From contig JALOLV010000003.1 of the NCBI GenBank assembly GCA_025455785.1, positions 1-32,501 on the forward strand: 32,501 nt of DNA, given 5' to 3'. The notes under the pieces are model-generated. The model saw only the letters and a program-made list of their open reading frames with translations, had not been told where the DNA came from and searched no databases. Position 1 is the stretch's first letter, and every line of letters begins with the position of its first letter. The DNA comes from Spirosomataceae bacterium. Its GTDB lineage: Bacteria > Bacteroidota > Bacteroidia > Cytophagales > Spirosomataceae. Both the position numbers and the translations under genes were made by a program. Of this stretch, positions 1 through 7,839 are shown one piece after another.

Positions 1-234
1 AATAATGATGAGCCAAATAGAGTATCTGATTGCTTTTGTGGTAGTACGTCAAAATATCGAAAATGTCATCGAGAAGCTTTTCGGAAATTAAAAGACTTGA
101 ATAATGTTGCCTTATCTGAAAGCCTGAAAAACATCATTTTTTCAAGATACTTTTACAAATCAAACCCAACAAGTGCTGTCCAATATAGAAGGTTCTTTGA
201 CCCAAATGATACCTGTCAAACCTTTGTAAATTAA
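1..234 (+). CDS. C-terminal part of a SEC-C zinc-binding protein, possible CBASS accessory
   Basis: The reading frame is open from base 1 to a TAA at 232-234, so only the last 77 residues of a gene starting upstream are visible. Residues 11-23 of the fragment carry Cys-x-Cys, then Lys-Tyr-Arg-Lys-Cys-His. This is the SEC-C zinc-binding signature (CxC followed by CC or CH), known from the SecA C-terminus and from many accessory proteins. The gene ends 10 nt before the patatin gene, so it is probably the first or an earlier member of the same operon. Its place next to CapV and a CD-NTase suggests a CBASS accessory subunit, perhaps an E2-like protein of a short type II system. The catalytic part lies outside the window, so that role is inference only. 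Confidence 0.6.
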   Translation, partial: NNDEPNRVSDCFCGSTSKYRKCHREAFRKLKDLNNVALSESLKNIIFSRYFYKSNPTSAVQYRRFFDPNDTCQTFVN

Positions 235-244
235 GAGAAAATTT

Positions 245-1318
245 ATGAATCAAGTAAATAAAGAATTTAAAATACTCAGTATAGATGGAGGCGGGATTAG
301 AGGTATTATACCCTCAAAATTCCTAAGTAATCTTGAAGCTCATGTTTCAAAAGAAAAGGGTGAGGAAGTCAAACTCAATGAATATTTTGATTTAATCTGT
401 GGAACTTCTACTGGTGGGATAATCGCCATTGGATTAGGATTAGGCATGAAAGCAAATGAAATTCATGAACTATATGAAAAAAATGCTACCAAGATATTCG
501 GTTCGCCAATAAAAAAATGGTATTTGACAGGAAAACAAATTTTTCGAGCAAAACATAAAAGAGATAATTTGAGTAACCTTTTAAAAGAAATATTTTCAAA
601 ATATTCGGATGATTCAGATACTCGATTAGGACATTCCAAAACAAGGCTTTGTATTCCTACATTTAATGCTGGTGAAGATAAAACAGTTGTACTAAAAACA
701 TCGCATCATACTGGGCTCTTCAAAGATTACCAAATACCTGCTTATCAAGTAGCATTAGCAACAAGTGCTGCTCCAATATACTTCAAGCCATTTACAATAA
801 ATTATAAGACAAAGAACGACAGTAATACAGAAGTTACTATACCAAATATGTTAGATGGAGGTGTCTTTGCTAATAATCCGACCTTAATTGGTCTATCTGA
901 AGCTTTAGCATTAGGATATAAGTTTGAAGATATCAAAATTCTGTCTATTGGAACTGGCTTATGCAAGTTGACACGTAATACAAAAAAAGTGCCGAATGAA
1001 GGAATATTTAGCTGGTTAAGCCTAACTAAAAAATTACCATTAATTCAAAAAATGATGCGAAGTCAATCAGAGATTATTGAAAATGTCATGAAGTTTATTG
1101 TTGACGGTATTCATAATGATAAAGACGAGAGAATTTTTTATCAAAGGTTACAGACATACTTTATTGATGAAGATATAGAATTGGATGACACTTCGCCCTC
1201 AAAAATAAAAATTTTGAATGATAAAGGTAATAATATGTTTCATGATTCTGATAAAAGATTATTGGAAACTTTTTTTAAAAATAAAGTAGAACAATATAAA
1301 CCATATCATCAAGTTTAA
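245..1318 (+). CDS. capV: CapV-like patatin phospholipase, CBASS effector
   Basis: This 357-residue patatin-like phospholipase has all the catalytic elements. The glycine-rich oxyanion loop DGGGIRG is at 14-20, the nucleophile elbow GTSTGG gives Ser55, and the DGG motif gives Asp204. There is no signal peptide, as expected for a cytosolic enzyme acting on the inner membrane. In CBASS, CapV-type effectors are switched on by a cyclic nucleotide and degrade membrane phospholipids, killing the infected cell. The CD-NTase gene begins 11 nt downstream, which is what identifies this as CapV and not a housekeeping patatin. The first ATG after the upstream stop codon is taken as the start. The residues after about 230 should hold the ligand-response region, but no motif is recognisable there by eye. 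Confidence 0.88.
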   Translation: MNQVNKEFKILSIDGGGIRGIIPSKFLSNLEAHVSKEKGEEVKLNEYFDLICGTSTGGIIAIGLGLGMKANEIHELYEKNATKIFGSPIKKWYLTGKQIFRAKHKRDNLSNLLKEIFSKYSDDSDTRLGHSKTRLCIPTFNAGEDKTVVLKTSHHTGLFKDYQIPAYQVALATSAAPIYFKPFTINYKTKNDSNTEVTIPNMLDGGVFANNPTLIGLSEALALGYKFEDIKILSIGTGLCKLTRNTKKVPNEGIFSWLSLTKKLPLIQKMMRSQSEIIENVMKFIVDGIHNDKDERIFYQRLQTYFIDEDIELDDTSPSKIKILNDKGNNMFHDSDKRLLETFFKNKVEQYKPYHQV

Positions 1319-1329
1319 TTCCACTTACT

Positions 1330-2187
1330 ATGGCTAATCTACATAAAATATTTATTGGATTTAATGAAAAATTGGAGCTTACACCAACAAAACTAAGCTA
1401 CCTTAAAACATCTGAGCAAAACATAAAGAAATATATCAAACAACATTTCAATGAAAAACACCCAGAACTTACGTTCAACTTAGTAAGGCAAGGTTCTTAT
1501 TCGTTAGGCACGATGATAAGAACCTGCAATGATTATTGTGATGTTGATTTTGGTTTAAGGTTCTTTCCATTTCCCAAAAAGCTACAACCAGTTACTTTAC
1601 AAAAATATGTAGCAGAAGCTCTTTACTATGTCAAAAGTAATACACCTATACACAAAAAGAAATGTATTAGGTTGAATTACAGAGGGAACTATCATATTGA
1701 CGTTACATTATATGGATTAGAAAATTTTAGTGGCTCTCCCAAATTAGCGACAAAAGATGGTTGGGAAGACAGCGACCCATCAAAATTTAAAAAATGGTTC
1801 GAGGATTCTGGTGGAAAAAATCTATCTCAAATGAAACGAGTCGTCAAATATCTAAAAGCATGGTCAGATTATAAGGGTAAAGGTATATTGAAGGGTGTTG
1901 TTATCACCGTTTTAGTAGGTCAGCATTTTGTTCCTGACAAGAGAGATGATATATCACTGAAACAAACAACTATTCAAATTCTTAATCATTTGCGAGGTAA
2001 TTGGAGCTGTGAAATGCCAGTTAGTCCTTTTGATGATTTGATTGAAAAAATGTCTCAAACAAGTTCTGTTGAATTAGAATCAAGATTGAATAGTTTAATT
2101 CATGATGCTGAAATTGCAATAGCTAAAAATACCAATGAAGAGAAAGCTATATATTTATGGAAAAAGCATTTAGGTAAATATTTTTAA
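1330..2187 (+). CDS. CD-NTase, CBASS cyclic oligonucleotide synthase
   Basis: This 285-residue nucleotidyltransferase is of the CD-NTase (cGAS/DncV-like) type. The GS motif is GSYSLGT at 55-61, the metal-binding pair Asp71-x-Asp73 lies in the segment YCDVDFG, and the third acidic residue is Asp124 in HIDVTLY. These are the three carboxylates of the polymerase-beta fold. The protein makes the second messenger that activates the adjacent patatin effector. The clade and the product (cGAMP or a pyrimidine-containing dinucleotide) cannot be assigned by eye, although CapV partners have mostly been reported with dinucleotide-producing enzymes. It follows capV by 11 nt and ends the visible CBASS operon. 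No terminator hairpin is visible in the next 190 nt. Confidence 0.88.
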   Translation: MANLHKIFIGFNEKLELTPTKLSYLKTSEQNIKKYIKQHFNEKHPELTFNLVRQGSYSLGTMIRTCNDYCDVDFGLRFFPFPKKLQPVTLQKYVAEALYYVKSNTPIHKKKCIRLNYRGNYHIDVTLYGLENFSGSPKLATKDGWEDSDPSKFKKWFEDSGGKNLSQMKRVVKYLKAWSDYKGKGILKGVVITVLVGQHFVPDKRDDISLKQTTIQILNHLRGNWSCEMPVSPFDDLIEKMSQTSSVELESRLNSLIHDAEIAIAKNTNEEKAIYLWKKHLGKYF

Positions 2188-2239
2188 ATTTGATAGTATT
2201 TTTTCAATTACTTCACTGTCCAAATAAACGTCCGTTTAA

Positions 2240-2355
2240 TTAGACAATTCAATACAAATAAAAATTTTGCTTTCAAGATATGGAACAGTCCATTAAAAGT
2301 ATATTTATGTTGTATATTATTCAAAGTATAATTATCTTTAAATTTAATTGTCTAA
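2240..2355. repeat. 10-bp inverted repeat upstream of the recombinase relic
   Basis: The arms TTAGACAATT (2240-2249) and AATTGTCTAA (2346-2355) are perfect inverted copies 96 nt apart, in the 190-nt gap between the CD-NTase and the serine recombinase. Their position just before a resolvase-family gene suits res-type subsites or an operator for that gene. An AT-rich 10-mer can also recur by chance in this sequence. Nothing else is evident in the gap. Confidence 0.35.
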
Positions 2356-2376
2356 ACATATACAATTATAATAAAA

Positions 2377-2963
2377 ATGAAGATTGGCTACGCAAGGGTT
2401 AGTACCAAAGACCAAGTTTTGGATTTACAACTCGACGCTCTCAATAAAGATGGTTGTGAAATGATTTTTAAAGAAACGGCATCTGGTGTAAAGACCGATA
2501 GACCCGAATTACAAAAATTACTGAACCATCTTCGTAAAGGAGATATTGTTGTAGTTTATAAACTTGACCGTTTGGGGCGTTCGTTGAAGCACTTGCTCGA
2601 AGTCGTTGCTGAATTAAATTCAAAAGACGTTGGAATCAGGAGTATCAATCCACACCTCAAGGAAGATTATTTTTTAATATCTCTGCTTCGTTTGCTGAAT
2701 TTGAAAGAGACTTAATTCGTGAACGAACAAAATCTGGCTTAGAAGCAGCAAGAGCCAGAGGGAGAAAAGGCGGTCGCCGTCAAGGCATGACCAAAGAGGC
2801 AGAACAAAAGGCTATTCTTGCCGAAACCTATTATAAAGAAGGCAAAATGGGTGTCAATCAAATTGCAAAAGAAATAGACGTTTCTAAAATGACACTTTAT
2901 AAGTATTTAAGATATAGAGGTGTGAAAATTAGTGAGTATAATAAATCTAATGATATAAAATGA
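2377..2963 (+). pseudogene. Serine recombinase (resolvase/invertase family), frameshifted
   Basis: The first frame opens with MKIGYARVSTKDQ, the resolvase N-terminus with catalytic Ser9, and continues through YKLDRLGRS to the RSIN segment near 2650. There it leaves the family sequence. From about 2653 another frame carries TPQGRLFFNISASFAEFERD and runs through the hinge helix and a C-terminal helix-turn-helix to TGA at 2961-2963. Intact relatives have about six residues between RSIN and TPQGR (18 nt), but only two bases remain, which points to a deletion of about 16 nt. The first frame therefore ends early at 2715 and lacks the dimerisation helix and DNA-binding domain. The gene is inactive unless the shift is a sequencing error. 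It is probably a relic of the element that brought in the neighbouring defence genes. Confidence 0.85.
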
Positions 2964-3056
2964 TGAATCTGCTAATAATTTGGAAATAATATTGCTTGCT
3001 AATGTTATCCTATATTGGTATAATTGTATTATCTTTTTATGTAAAAATAGAATTCA

Positions 3057-3473
3057 ATGACAGAGCAGTTAGCAGACACAAAATATTATGAAGAATTATT
3101 AAAAATGCCAATTCCTGGCTCTATTGAAGATGATGAAAGACTTCAAAAACAGCTTGACGGTTATGAAATCATTAAAGGATTCTGCTCTAAGGTTTATAAA
3201 GGACATCAAATAAATATTAATATTACGTCCAACAATAATATTCATTTGCGGATGAATGTTCCTCTTGATACAAGGAAATTTAATAAAAAATATGAGCCGA
3301 TTACCCTTGATTTTAACAATTTAGAATCTTTTGTTTTTTTACTTGAAGCGTTAAAACATGCAGTGAGTGAGTTTAACATTAATACTCAGGAAGTTGTCAA
3401 TAGTATTACTGGTGGGAGAGAAGAAAAAAACATTTTATATGATAATAAAATAATCTCTGATGTAACTTACTGA
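3057..3473 (+). CDS. Hypothetical protein, 138 aa
   Basis: I do not recognise this protein. It has 138 residues, starts at ATG 3057, and has no signal peptide, membrane segment or cysteine cluster. It looks like a small soluble alpha/beta protein, with an acidic N-terminal third, a central run of alternating polar and hydrophobic residues (around 60-90) and a C-terminal helix followed by a polar tail. It begins 93 nt after the recombinase relic and lies 29 nt before the YqaE-like gene, with the AlbA_2 gene directly behind. It could therefore be the first gene of a three-gene unit. Codon use and AT content resemble its neighbours. The coding call rests on length, a clean start and tight spacing to the next gene. 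Confidence 0.6.
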   Translation: MTEQLADTKYYEELLKMPIPGSIEDDERLQKQLDGYEIIKGFCSKVYKGHQININITSNNNIHLRMNVPLDTRKFNKKYEPITLDFNNLESFVFLLEALKHAVSEFNINTQEVVNSITGGREEKNILYDNKIISDVTY

Positions 3474-3502
3474 TTAAATTAAATCAAAATATTATATTTC
3501 TC

Positions 3503-3700
3503 ATGCTACTTGCCATCCTTCTACCATTTTTATCTTTTATCTTTCGGGGTAAATTAATTTCTGGAATCGTCTGTCTAATTCTTCAATTTACTCTTATTGG
3601 TTGGTTTCCTGCTGCCATTTGGGCAGTAATGTCTTTAAACAATGAGCGAGCCGAAAAAAGAACTGAGAAACTGATTAGAGCAATTAACAAAAATAAATAA
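3503..3700 (+). CDS. YqaE/Pmp3-like small membrane protein
   Basis: This 65-residue protein is mostly two hydrophobic segments (about 1-14 and 20-43) followed by a charged cytosolic tail rich in Lys, Arg and Glu. The pattern of LLAILLPFLSF, then a small turn, then a second hairpin with a GW-P-x-AIWAV motif, matches the YqaE/Pmp3 family of small inner-membrane proteins. That family is linked to membrane potential and stress, but its bacterial molecular role is poorly known. The stop codon is immediately followed by the ATG of the AlbA_2 gene, so the two are almost certainly cotranscribed and perhaps translationally coupled. The extended charged tail of about 20 residues is longer than in the shortest family members. 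Confidence 0.6.
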   Translation: MLLAILLPFLSFIFRGKLISGIVCLILQFTLIGWFPAAIWAVMSLNNERAEKRTEKLIRAINKNK

Positions 3701-5011
3701 ATGCTACATAAACCTCTTCAACAAATCACATACCATGATTTAGAAGATTTTATCCATAATCAAAAAATAGGGGAGGGTCATAATTTAGATTTTAAAGGCG
3801 AACCTAAAAATATTGATGAATTTGCTAATAAACTTCTAAAGGTCTTCTCATCGTTTGCCAACAGTGGCGGTGGGCATATTATTATTGGAGTTGAAGAAAT
3901 TGATAAACTCAATAAGGGTTTTGAAATTAAAGGTATTAATCCAATTGTCAACTCTAAAAACGTTATAGAATGGATAAATCAGATGATTAATGGCAATATT
4001 GAACCTAAAATTTTCTTTTATGACCCTCATACAATATCTATACCAGATAGTGATAGAATTGTAGTGGTTTACAGGATTCCCGAAAGCCACAAAAAGCCAC
4101 ATTTTAATAATCGAGATTGTAAATATTATATCCGGCAGAATGATAGTTCCGAACCAGCCAAACACCATACAATTAGGGATATGTTTGAATTTTCGAGAAG
4201 AAGAAACGAAGACTTAAATCACTTTTTAGAGTCCAGAAAACTCCTGAAACCCGAATCCGACGATTTCGCCCTCACCAAATTGAGTAATAGTTTAAATTCT
4301 GAGGTGTTTACAAAAGAATTTATTGTTCCTAAACCAGTGTTAGTAATATCTTTTATTCCAGCCTACTTAAATCAGGAAAATAGAAAAATACAAAATCAGA
4401 ATTTTAGAAATTGGATAGAGATTAATTCTAAAGGACATAACCCAAACCCAAATATTTCGCTCTTCTCAACAACTAAGACAGAATATCATTTAGAAGGAAT
4501 AACTTTAAAAAATTATCGAGAAGCATCTTTCAGCGATTTTTTAATAAACGGTTATTTTGAGGTTGGTCTTTGTGATTCTTTATTTTGGTCTTTTGAAGAC
4601 AAATGGAAAAAGCAACCTGTATTTTGCTTACATATCACTTTTACGATAGGTTATTTGATGAGTTTACTTCATTTTTCTAAAAAATATTATGAATATTTTG
4701 GATACGATGAAGAAATACTATTGCAGTTAAGTTTTAGGAGCGTTCTTAATTTCCATATCGAAGGATTCAATCAGACACAAGGAAGAAGAGAGTGGAGGGA
4801 TTACATAAATATTCCTAAAAATAAAAATAATAATAATTTCAAAATCATAGATAGCTTTGTACCCAGTTCTTTAACCGATGATTCAATAACAAATATCTGT
4901 CAAGAAATTTCAGCAAAAATACTTTTGGCTTTTGGAATAAATGACCCTACCGTTTGTTTCATCAATGATAATATTGATAAAAACGTCTATTCAGGTATCA
5001 GACATCTTTAA
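3701..5011 (+). CDS. Schlafen/AlbA_2-domain putative nucleic-acid-binding protein
   Basis: Residues 22-165 form an AlbA_2 (Schlafen AlbA_2-like) domain. The opening GEGHNLDFKG (24-33) has the conserved acidic E/D-F-K pattern, FANSGGGHIIIGVEE lies at 52-66, and KYYIRQNDSSEPA at 141-153 is the typical closing strand. AlbA_2 proteins bind nucleic acid and are common as regulators and in phage-defence loci; Schlafen relatives can be nucleases. The remaining 270 residues (170-436) are soluble and unfamiliar to me. They contain neither the helix-turn-helix/HATPase-like tail of common AlbA_2 regulators nor an obvious catalytic motif. The ATG abuts the stop of the small membrane protein gene. Location beside CBASS and a dead recombinase suggests a defence role, which is inference. 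Confidence 0.75.
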   Translation: MLHKPLQQITYHDLEDFIHNQKIGEGHNLDFKGEPKNIDEFANKLLKVFSSFANSGGGHIIIGVEEIDKLNKGFEIKGINPIVNSKNVIEWINQMINGNIEPKIFFYDPHTISIPDSDRIVVVYRIPESHKKPHFNNRDCKYYIRQNDSSEPAKHHTIRDMFEFSRRRNEDLNHFLESRKLLKPESDDFALTKLSNSLNSEVFTKEFIVPKPVLVISFIPAYLNQENRKIQNQNFRNWIEINSKGHNPNPNISLFSTTKTEYHLEGITLKNYREASFSDFLINGYFEVGLCDSLFWSFEDKWKKQPVFCLHITFTIGYLMSLLHFSKKYYEYFGYDEEILLQLSFRSVLNFHIEGFNQTQGRREWRDYINIPKNKNNNNFKIIDSFVPSSLTDDSITNICQEISAKILLAFGINDPTVCFINDNIDKNVYSGIRHL

Positions 5012-5071
5012 TTCTGAAAATTATATAAACCACTACGAATAATATATAACAATCCATTGTAATAAAATTCG

Positions 5072-5079
5072 GATATTTG
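5072..5079 (+). promoter_or_regulatory. Possible -7 element of the copper operon
   Basis: GATATTTG differs at one base from the Bacteroidota -7 consensus TAnnTTTG and lies 18 nt before the ATG at 5098. A TTG stands 12 nt upstream, shorter than the usual gap, so the assignment is weak. It is the best candidate in the 86-nt gap that opens the long copper operon. Confidence 0.35.
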
Positions 5080-5097
5080 TGAATCATTTAATACGAA

Positions 5098-5526
5098 ATG
5101 AAGAAAAGACTTTCACAAATCGTTTGTTTATTTATGGCATTCCAAGTGCTTTTTGCAAGCATGGGGTTTACTGTAATTGAACATTTGTGTAAAGTAAGAG
5201 GGAAACAAACTTTTGTAGTATCTGCACCTAAATGTTGTTCTGAAAGAAAAGATTTACCAATATCTACTAAGAAGCAACACCTCAAAAAGACTAAATGCTG
5301 CCAAGAACATACTTCTGTTTACAAAATTAGTACAGAATCGCCCAACGGTAATTCTGTTGAATTCCAAAATCCAGTTCTTTCTTGGAGAGATTCAATAAAA
5401 GTTACATTTCCATTCGAAGGATGGGAAAGTGAACCAGTATCTTTTGGTATTTCGCATTTCTACGATACTGCCCCCCCTTTAGCAGGAAGAAGTCTGCTCA
5501 TACATATTCAAACTTTCTTGATTTGA
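5098..5526 (+). CDS. HYC_CC_PP family small secreted protein
   Basis: This 142-residue protein has an N-terminal signal or anchor segment (about 5-24) and the hallmark order of the HYC_CC_PP family. These are a His-x-Cys near the processed N-terminus (His29, Cys31), paired cysteines (Cys46-Cys47, and here also Cys67-Cys68), and a C-terminal Pro-Pro segment, TAPPLAGRSLLIHIQTFLI (124-142). Members are typically encoded next to TonB-dependent receptors or heavy-metal genes in Bacteroidota, and no biochemical function is established that I know of. Here it opens the copper operon, 75 nt before a TonB receptor start. The Cys pairs suggest periplasmic metal binding, which is inference. Confidence 0.8.
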   Translation: MKKRLSQIVCLFMAFQVLFASMGFTVIEHLCKVRGKQTFVVSAPKCCSERKDLPISTKKQHLKKTKCCQEHTSVYKISTESPNGNSVEFQNPVLSWRDSIKVTFPFEGWESEPVSFGISHFYDTAPPLAGRSLLIHIQTFLI

Positions 5527-5550
5527 TTTTTTTGATTATTCATTCTCAGA

Positions 5551-5566
5551 CCAAGTTTCTACTTGG
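5551..5566. other. Short hairpin between the HYC_CC_PP and receptor genes
   Basis: CCAAGT and ACTTGG pair perfectly around a TTCT loop in the 75-nt gap before the receptor ATG at 5602. It has no following T-run, so it is unlikely to be a strong terminator. A role in mRNA processing or differential expression within the operon is possible. Confidence 0.3.
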
Positions 5567-5601
5567 GTGAACTTGTTATTCTCAATCAAAATCAAATCTT
5601 T

Positions 5602-7827
5602 ATGTTATTCTATTTTAGAAATCTTATTTTAGGATTCTTTATCCTATGTTCTTACAGTACATTTTCTCAAACCTTAAATGGTATTGTTTTAGAAAAGAAA
5701 GCCGATGGCAAAACTGAACCAATTATTGGAGCGGTACTTCGTTGGCAAAATGCAAAAAATGGTACTTCCGCCGATATAGATGGTAAATTTTCAATTCTTA
5801 AATCTCCTCAGAATCATCAACTTATTATAAGTTCTATTGGTTTTAAGACCGATACCCTCATGGTTCATTCGAGTGATTTCCTCACGATATACTTACAAAC
5901 CGAATCATCAACTCTTCAAGAAGTAGTTGTCAGAAGTGAAGCTACAGTAATTGATAGGTTAAGCCCTATACAAACGGAAATAATTACAACAAAAGCTCTT
6001 GCTAAAGCAGCTTGCTGTAATCTATCCGAAAGTTTTGAAACAAATGCCAGTGTTTCTGTAAGTTATGCAGATGCTGTTACTGGTTCTAAACAAATTCAGC
6101 TATTAGGTCTAAGTGGTAACTATGTTCAGACGAACTCTGAAAATATCCCAAATATCAGAGGTTTAAACACAACTTTTGGTTTAAACTATGTTCCCGGAAC
6201 TTGGATTAGTTCAATTGATGTGGGCAAGGGTGCGGGTTCGGTCGTCAATGGATATGAATCCATGACGGGTCAAATCAATATAGAATTACAAAAGCCTGAT
6301 TTGGCTGAAAAACTATACCTTAATACTTATGTCAATTCATTTGGGCGTGGAGAAATAAATCTCAATTTAGCTAAAAAGCTCAATAAAAAATGGTCAGTAG
6401 GTTTACTCAGTCATGCTTCTACATTACAAAACAGAATTGACAAGAATGGTGATGGTTTTTTGGATATTCCTCTTTATAATCAATACAATGCAATAAATCG
6501 CTGGAAGTATGCAACGGATAAGTATATGGTACAATTCGGTATCAAAGGATTATATGAAGACCGTTTGGGTGGACAAAGTGGTTTTAGACCAGAGCAAAGA
6601 GGTTCTTCATTAACCTACGGTTTCGGTAGTCAAACCAAACGCATCGAGTTTTTTAGTAAAACGGCTAAATTATACCAAAGTAAACCGTATAAAGGTTTAG
6701 GTTTAATTGTAAATGGGACTGTGCATGATAACCAATCCTTTTTTGGGCTTCGTAGCTATTCTGGTTTACAAAAGACATTTTATGCAAACCTCATTTACCA
6801 AAATATTTTCGGAAACACTAATCATCAATACAAAACGGGGTTAAGTTACCTGCTCGATGACTATAACGAAACTCTTTCGGGTATTGCTCCACGAATTCGT
6901 CAAGAATCAATACCAGGAGCATTCTTTGAATATACCTATACTTTGCCCGAAAAACTAACCGTTGTGGCAGGTGGTAGAGTGGATTTTCACAACTTGTACG
7001 GCACCAGATTTACCCCAAGAATTCACGCAAAATATGACATTAGTAAAGATGTTCATTTGCGAGCAAGTGCTGGAAAAGGTTGGAGAGTAGCTAATCCATT
7101 AGCTGAAAATTACGGATTATTAGTCAGTTCCCGATTTGTTGAATTTGAGAACCAATTAAGACCAGAAGAATCTTGGAATTTTGGTATGAGTCTGAGTAAT
7201 GAATTTCATTTATTTGGAAATAAAGCGTCCTTTATCATTGATGCTTATCGAACCAACTTCCAAAATCAAGTGATTGTAGACATGGAAACCGCAGGATTGC
7301 TACGCTTCTACAATTTACAGGGCCGTTCTTTTTCAAATAGCTTTCAAGCAGAGTTAAATTATATTCCTGCAAAAAGATTTGACATTAAGGTAGCTTATCG
7401 ACTTTTTGACGTTAAAAACGACTTCATTCAAGCTGACGGTAGTCTAAAATTACAAACTAAACAATTCTTGAACCGAGATAGATTTTTATTCAATATTGGA
7501 TATGCTTTGCCTTATGATAAATGGAAATTTGATTTAACATGGCAATGGAATGGAGCAAGAAGAATCCCTACAATGCCACAACATATTGAGGATTACACAG
7601 TGTTGCCTACTTCTGCACCTGCTTACTCAAATATCAATGCCCAACTGACTCGTAGTTTCTTAAAATGGGATATGTATATAGGTGGCGAAAACCTAAATAA
7701 TTTTACCCAAAGAAACCCAATTTTTGCGTCAGATGACCCATTTGGAAGGCATTTTGATGCTGGGATGGCATGGGGACCAGTCATAGGAAGAATGATATAT
7801 GCAGGTATGAGATTCAAACTAAAATAA
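5602..7827 (+). CDS. TonB-dependent receptor, copper-operon type
   Basis: This outer-membrane TonB-dependent receptor has about 741 residues from the ATG at 5602. A TTG at 5563 in the same frame would add 13 polar residues ahead of a normal signal peptide, so the ATG is preferred. The signal peptide (about 1-23) is followed by a carboxypeptidase-regulatory-like beta domain, then a plug with the segment AKAACCNLSESFETN containing adjacent Cys138-Cys139, and then a 22-strand-type barrel ending in an aromatic/charged terminus. The Cys-Cys plug and the AVTGSKQIQLLG segment are typical of receptors found with copper-handling genes in Bacteroidota. The substrate is probably copper or a copper complex. 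It lies between HYC_CC_PP and an HMA-AraC regulator gene 12 nt downstream. Confidence 0.88.
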   Translation: MLFYFRNLILGFFILCSYSTFSQTLNGIVLEKKADGKTEPIIGAVLRWQNAKNGTSADIDGKFSILKSPQNHQLIISSIGFKTDTLMVHSSDFLTIYLQTESSTLQEVVVRSEATVIDRLSPIQTEIITTKALAKAACCNLSESFETNASVSVSYADAVTGSKQIQLLGLSGNYVQTNSENIPNIRGLNTTFGLNYVPGTWISSIDVGKGAGSVVNGYESMTGQINIELQKPDLAEKLYLNTYVNSFGRGEINLNLAKKLNKKWSVGLLSHASTLQNRIDKNGDGFLDIPLYNQYNAINRWKYATDKYMVQFGIKGLYEDRLGGQSGFRPEQRGSSLTYGFGSQTKRIEFFSKTAKLYQSKPYKGLGLIVNGTVHDNQSFFGLRSYSGLQKTFYANLIYQNIFGNTNHQYKTGLSYLLDDYNETLSGIAPRIRQESIPGAFFEYTYTLPEKLTVVAGGRVDFHNLYGTRFTPRIHAKYDISKDVHLRASAGKGWRVANPLAENYGLLVSSRFVEFENQLRPEESWNFGMSLSNEFHLFGNKASFIIDAYRTNFQNQVIVDMETAGLLRFYNLQGRSFSNSFQAELNYIPAKRFDIKVAYRLFDVKNDFIQADGSLKLQTKQFLNRDRFLFNIGYALPYDKWKFDLTWQWNGARRIPTMPQHIEDYTVLPTSAPAYSNINAQLTRSFLKWDMYIGGENLNNFTQRNPIFASDDPFGRHFDAGMAWGPVIGRMIYAGMRFKLK

Positions 7828-7839
7828 ATCGGAAATATC

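Noticed and set aside
5088-5285. Minus-strand open frame opposite the HYC_CC_PP gene
   Set aside because: It is a shadow of a recognisable gene with signal peptide and family motifs on the plus strand; no family features on the minus strand.
5563-5601. Longer receptor start at TTG
   Set aside because: Adds 13 residues ahead of a normal signal peptide; the ATG at 5602 gives a regular secretion signal.
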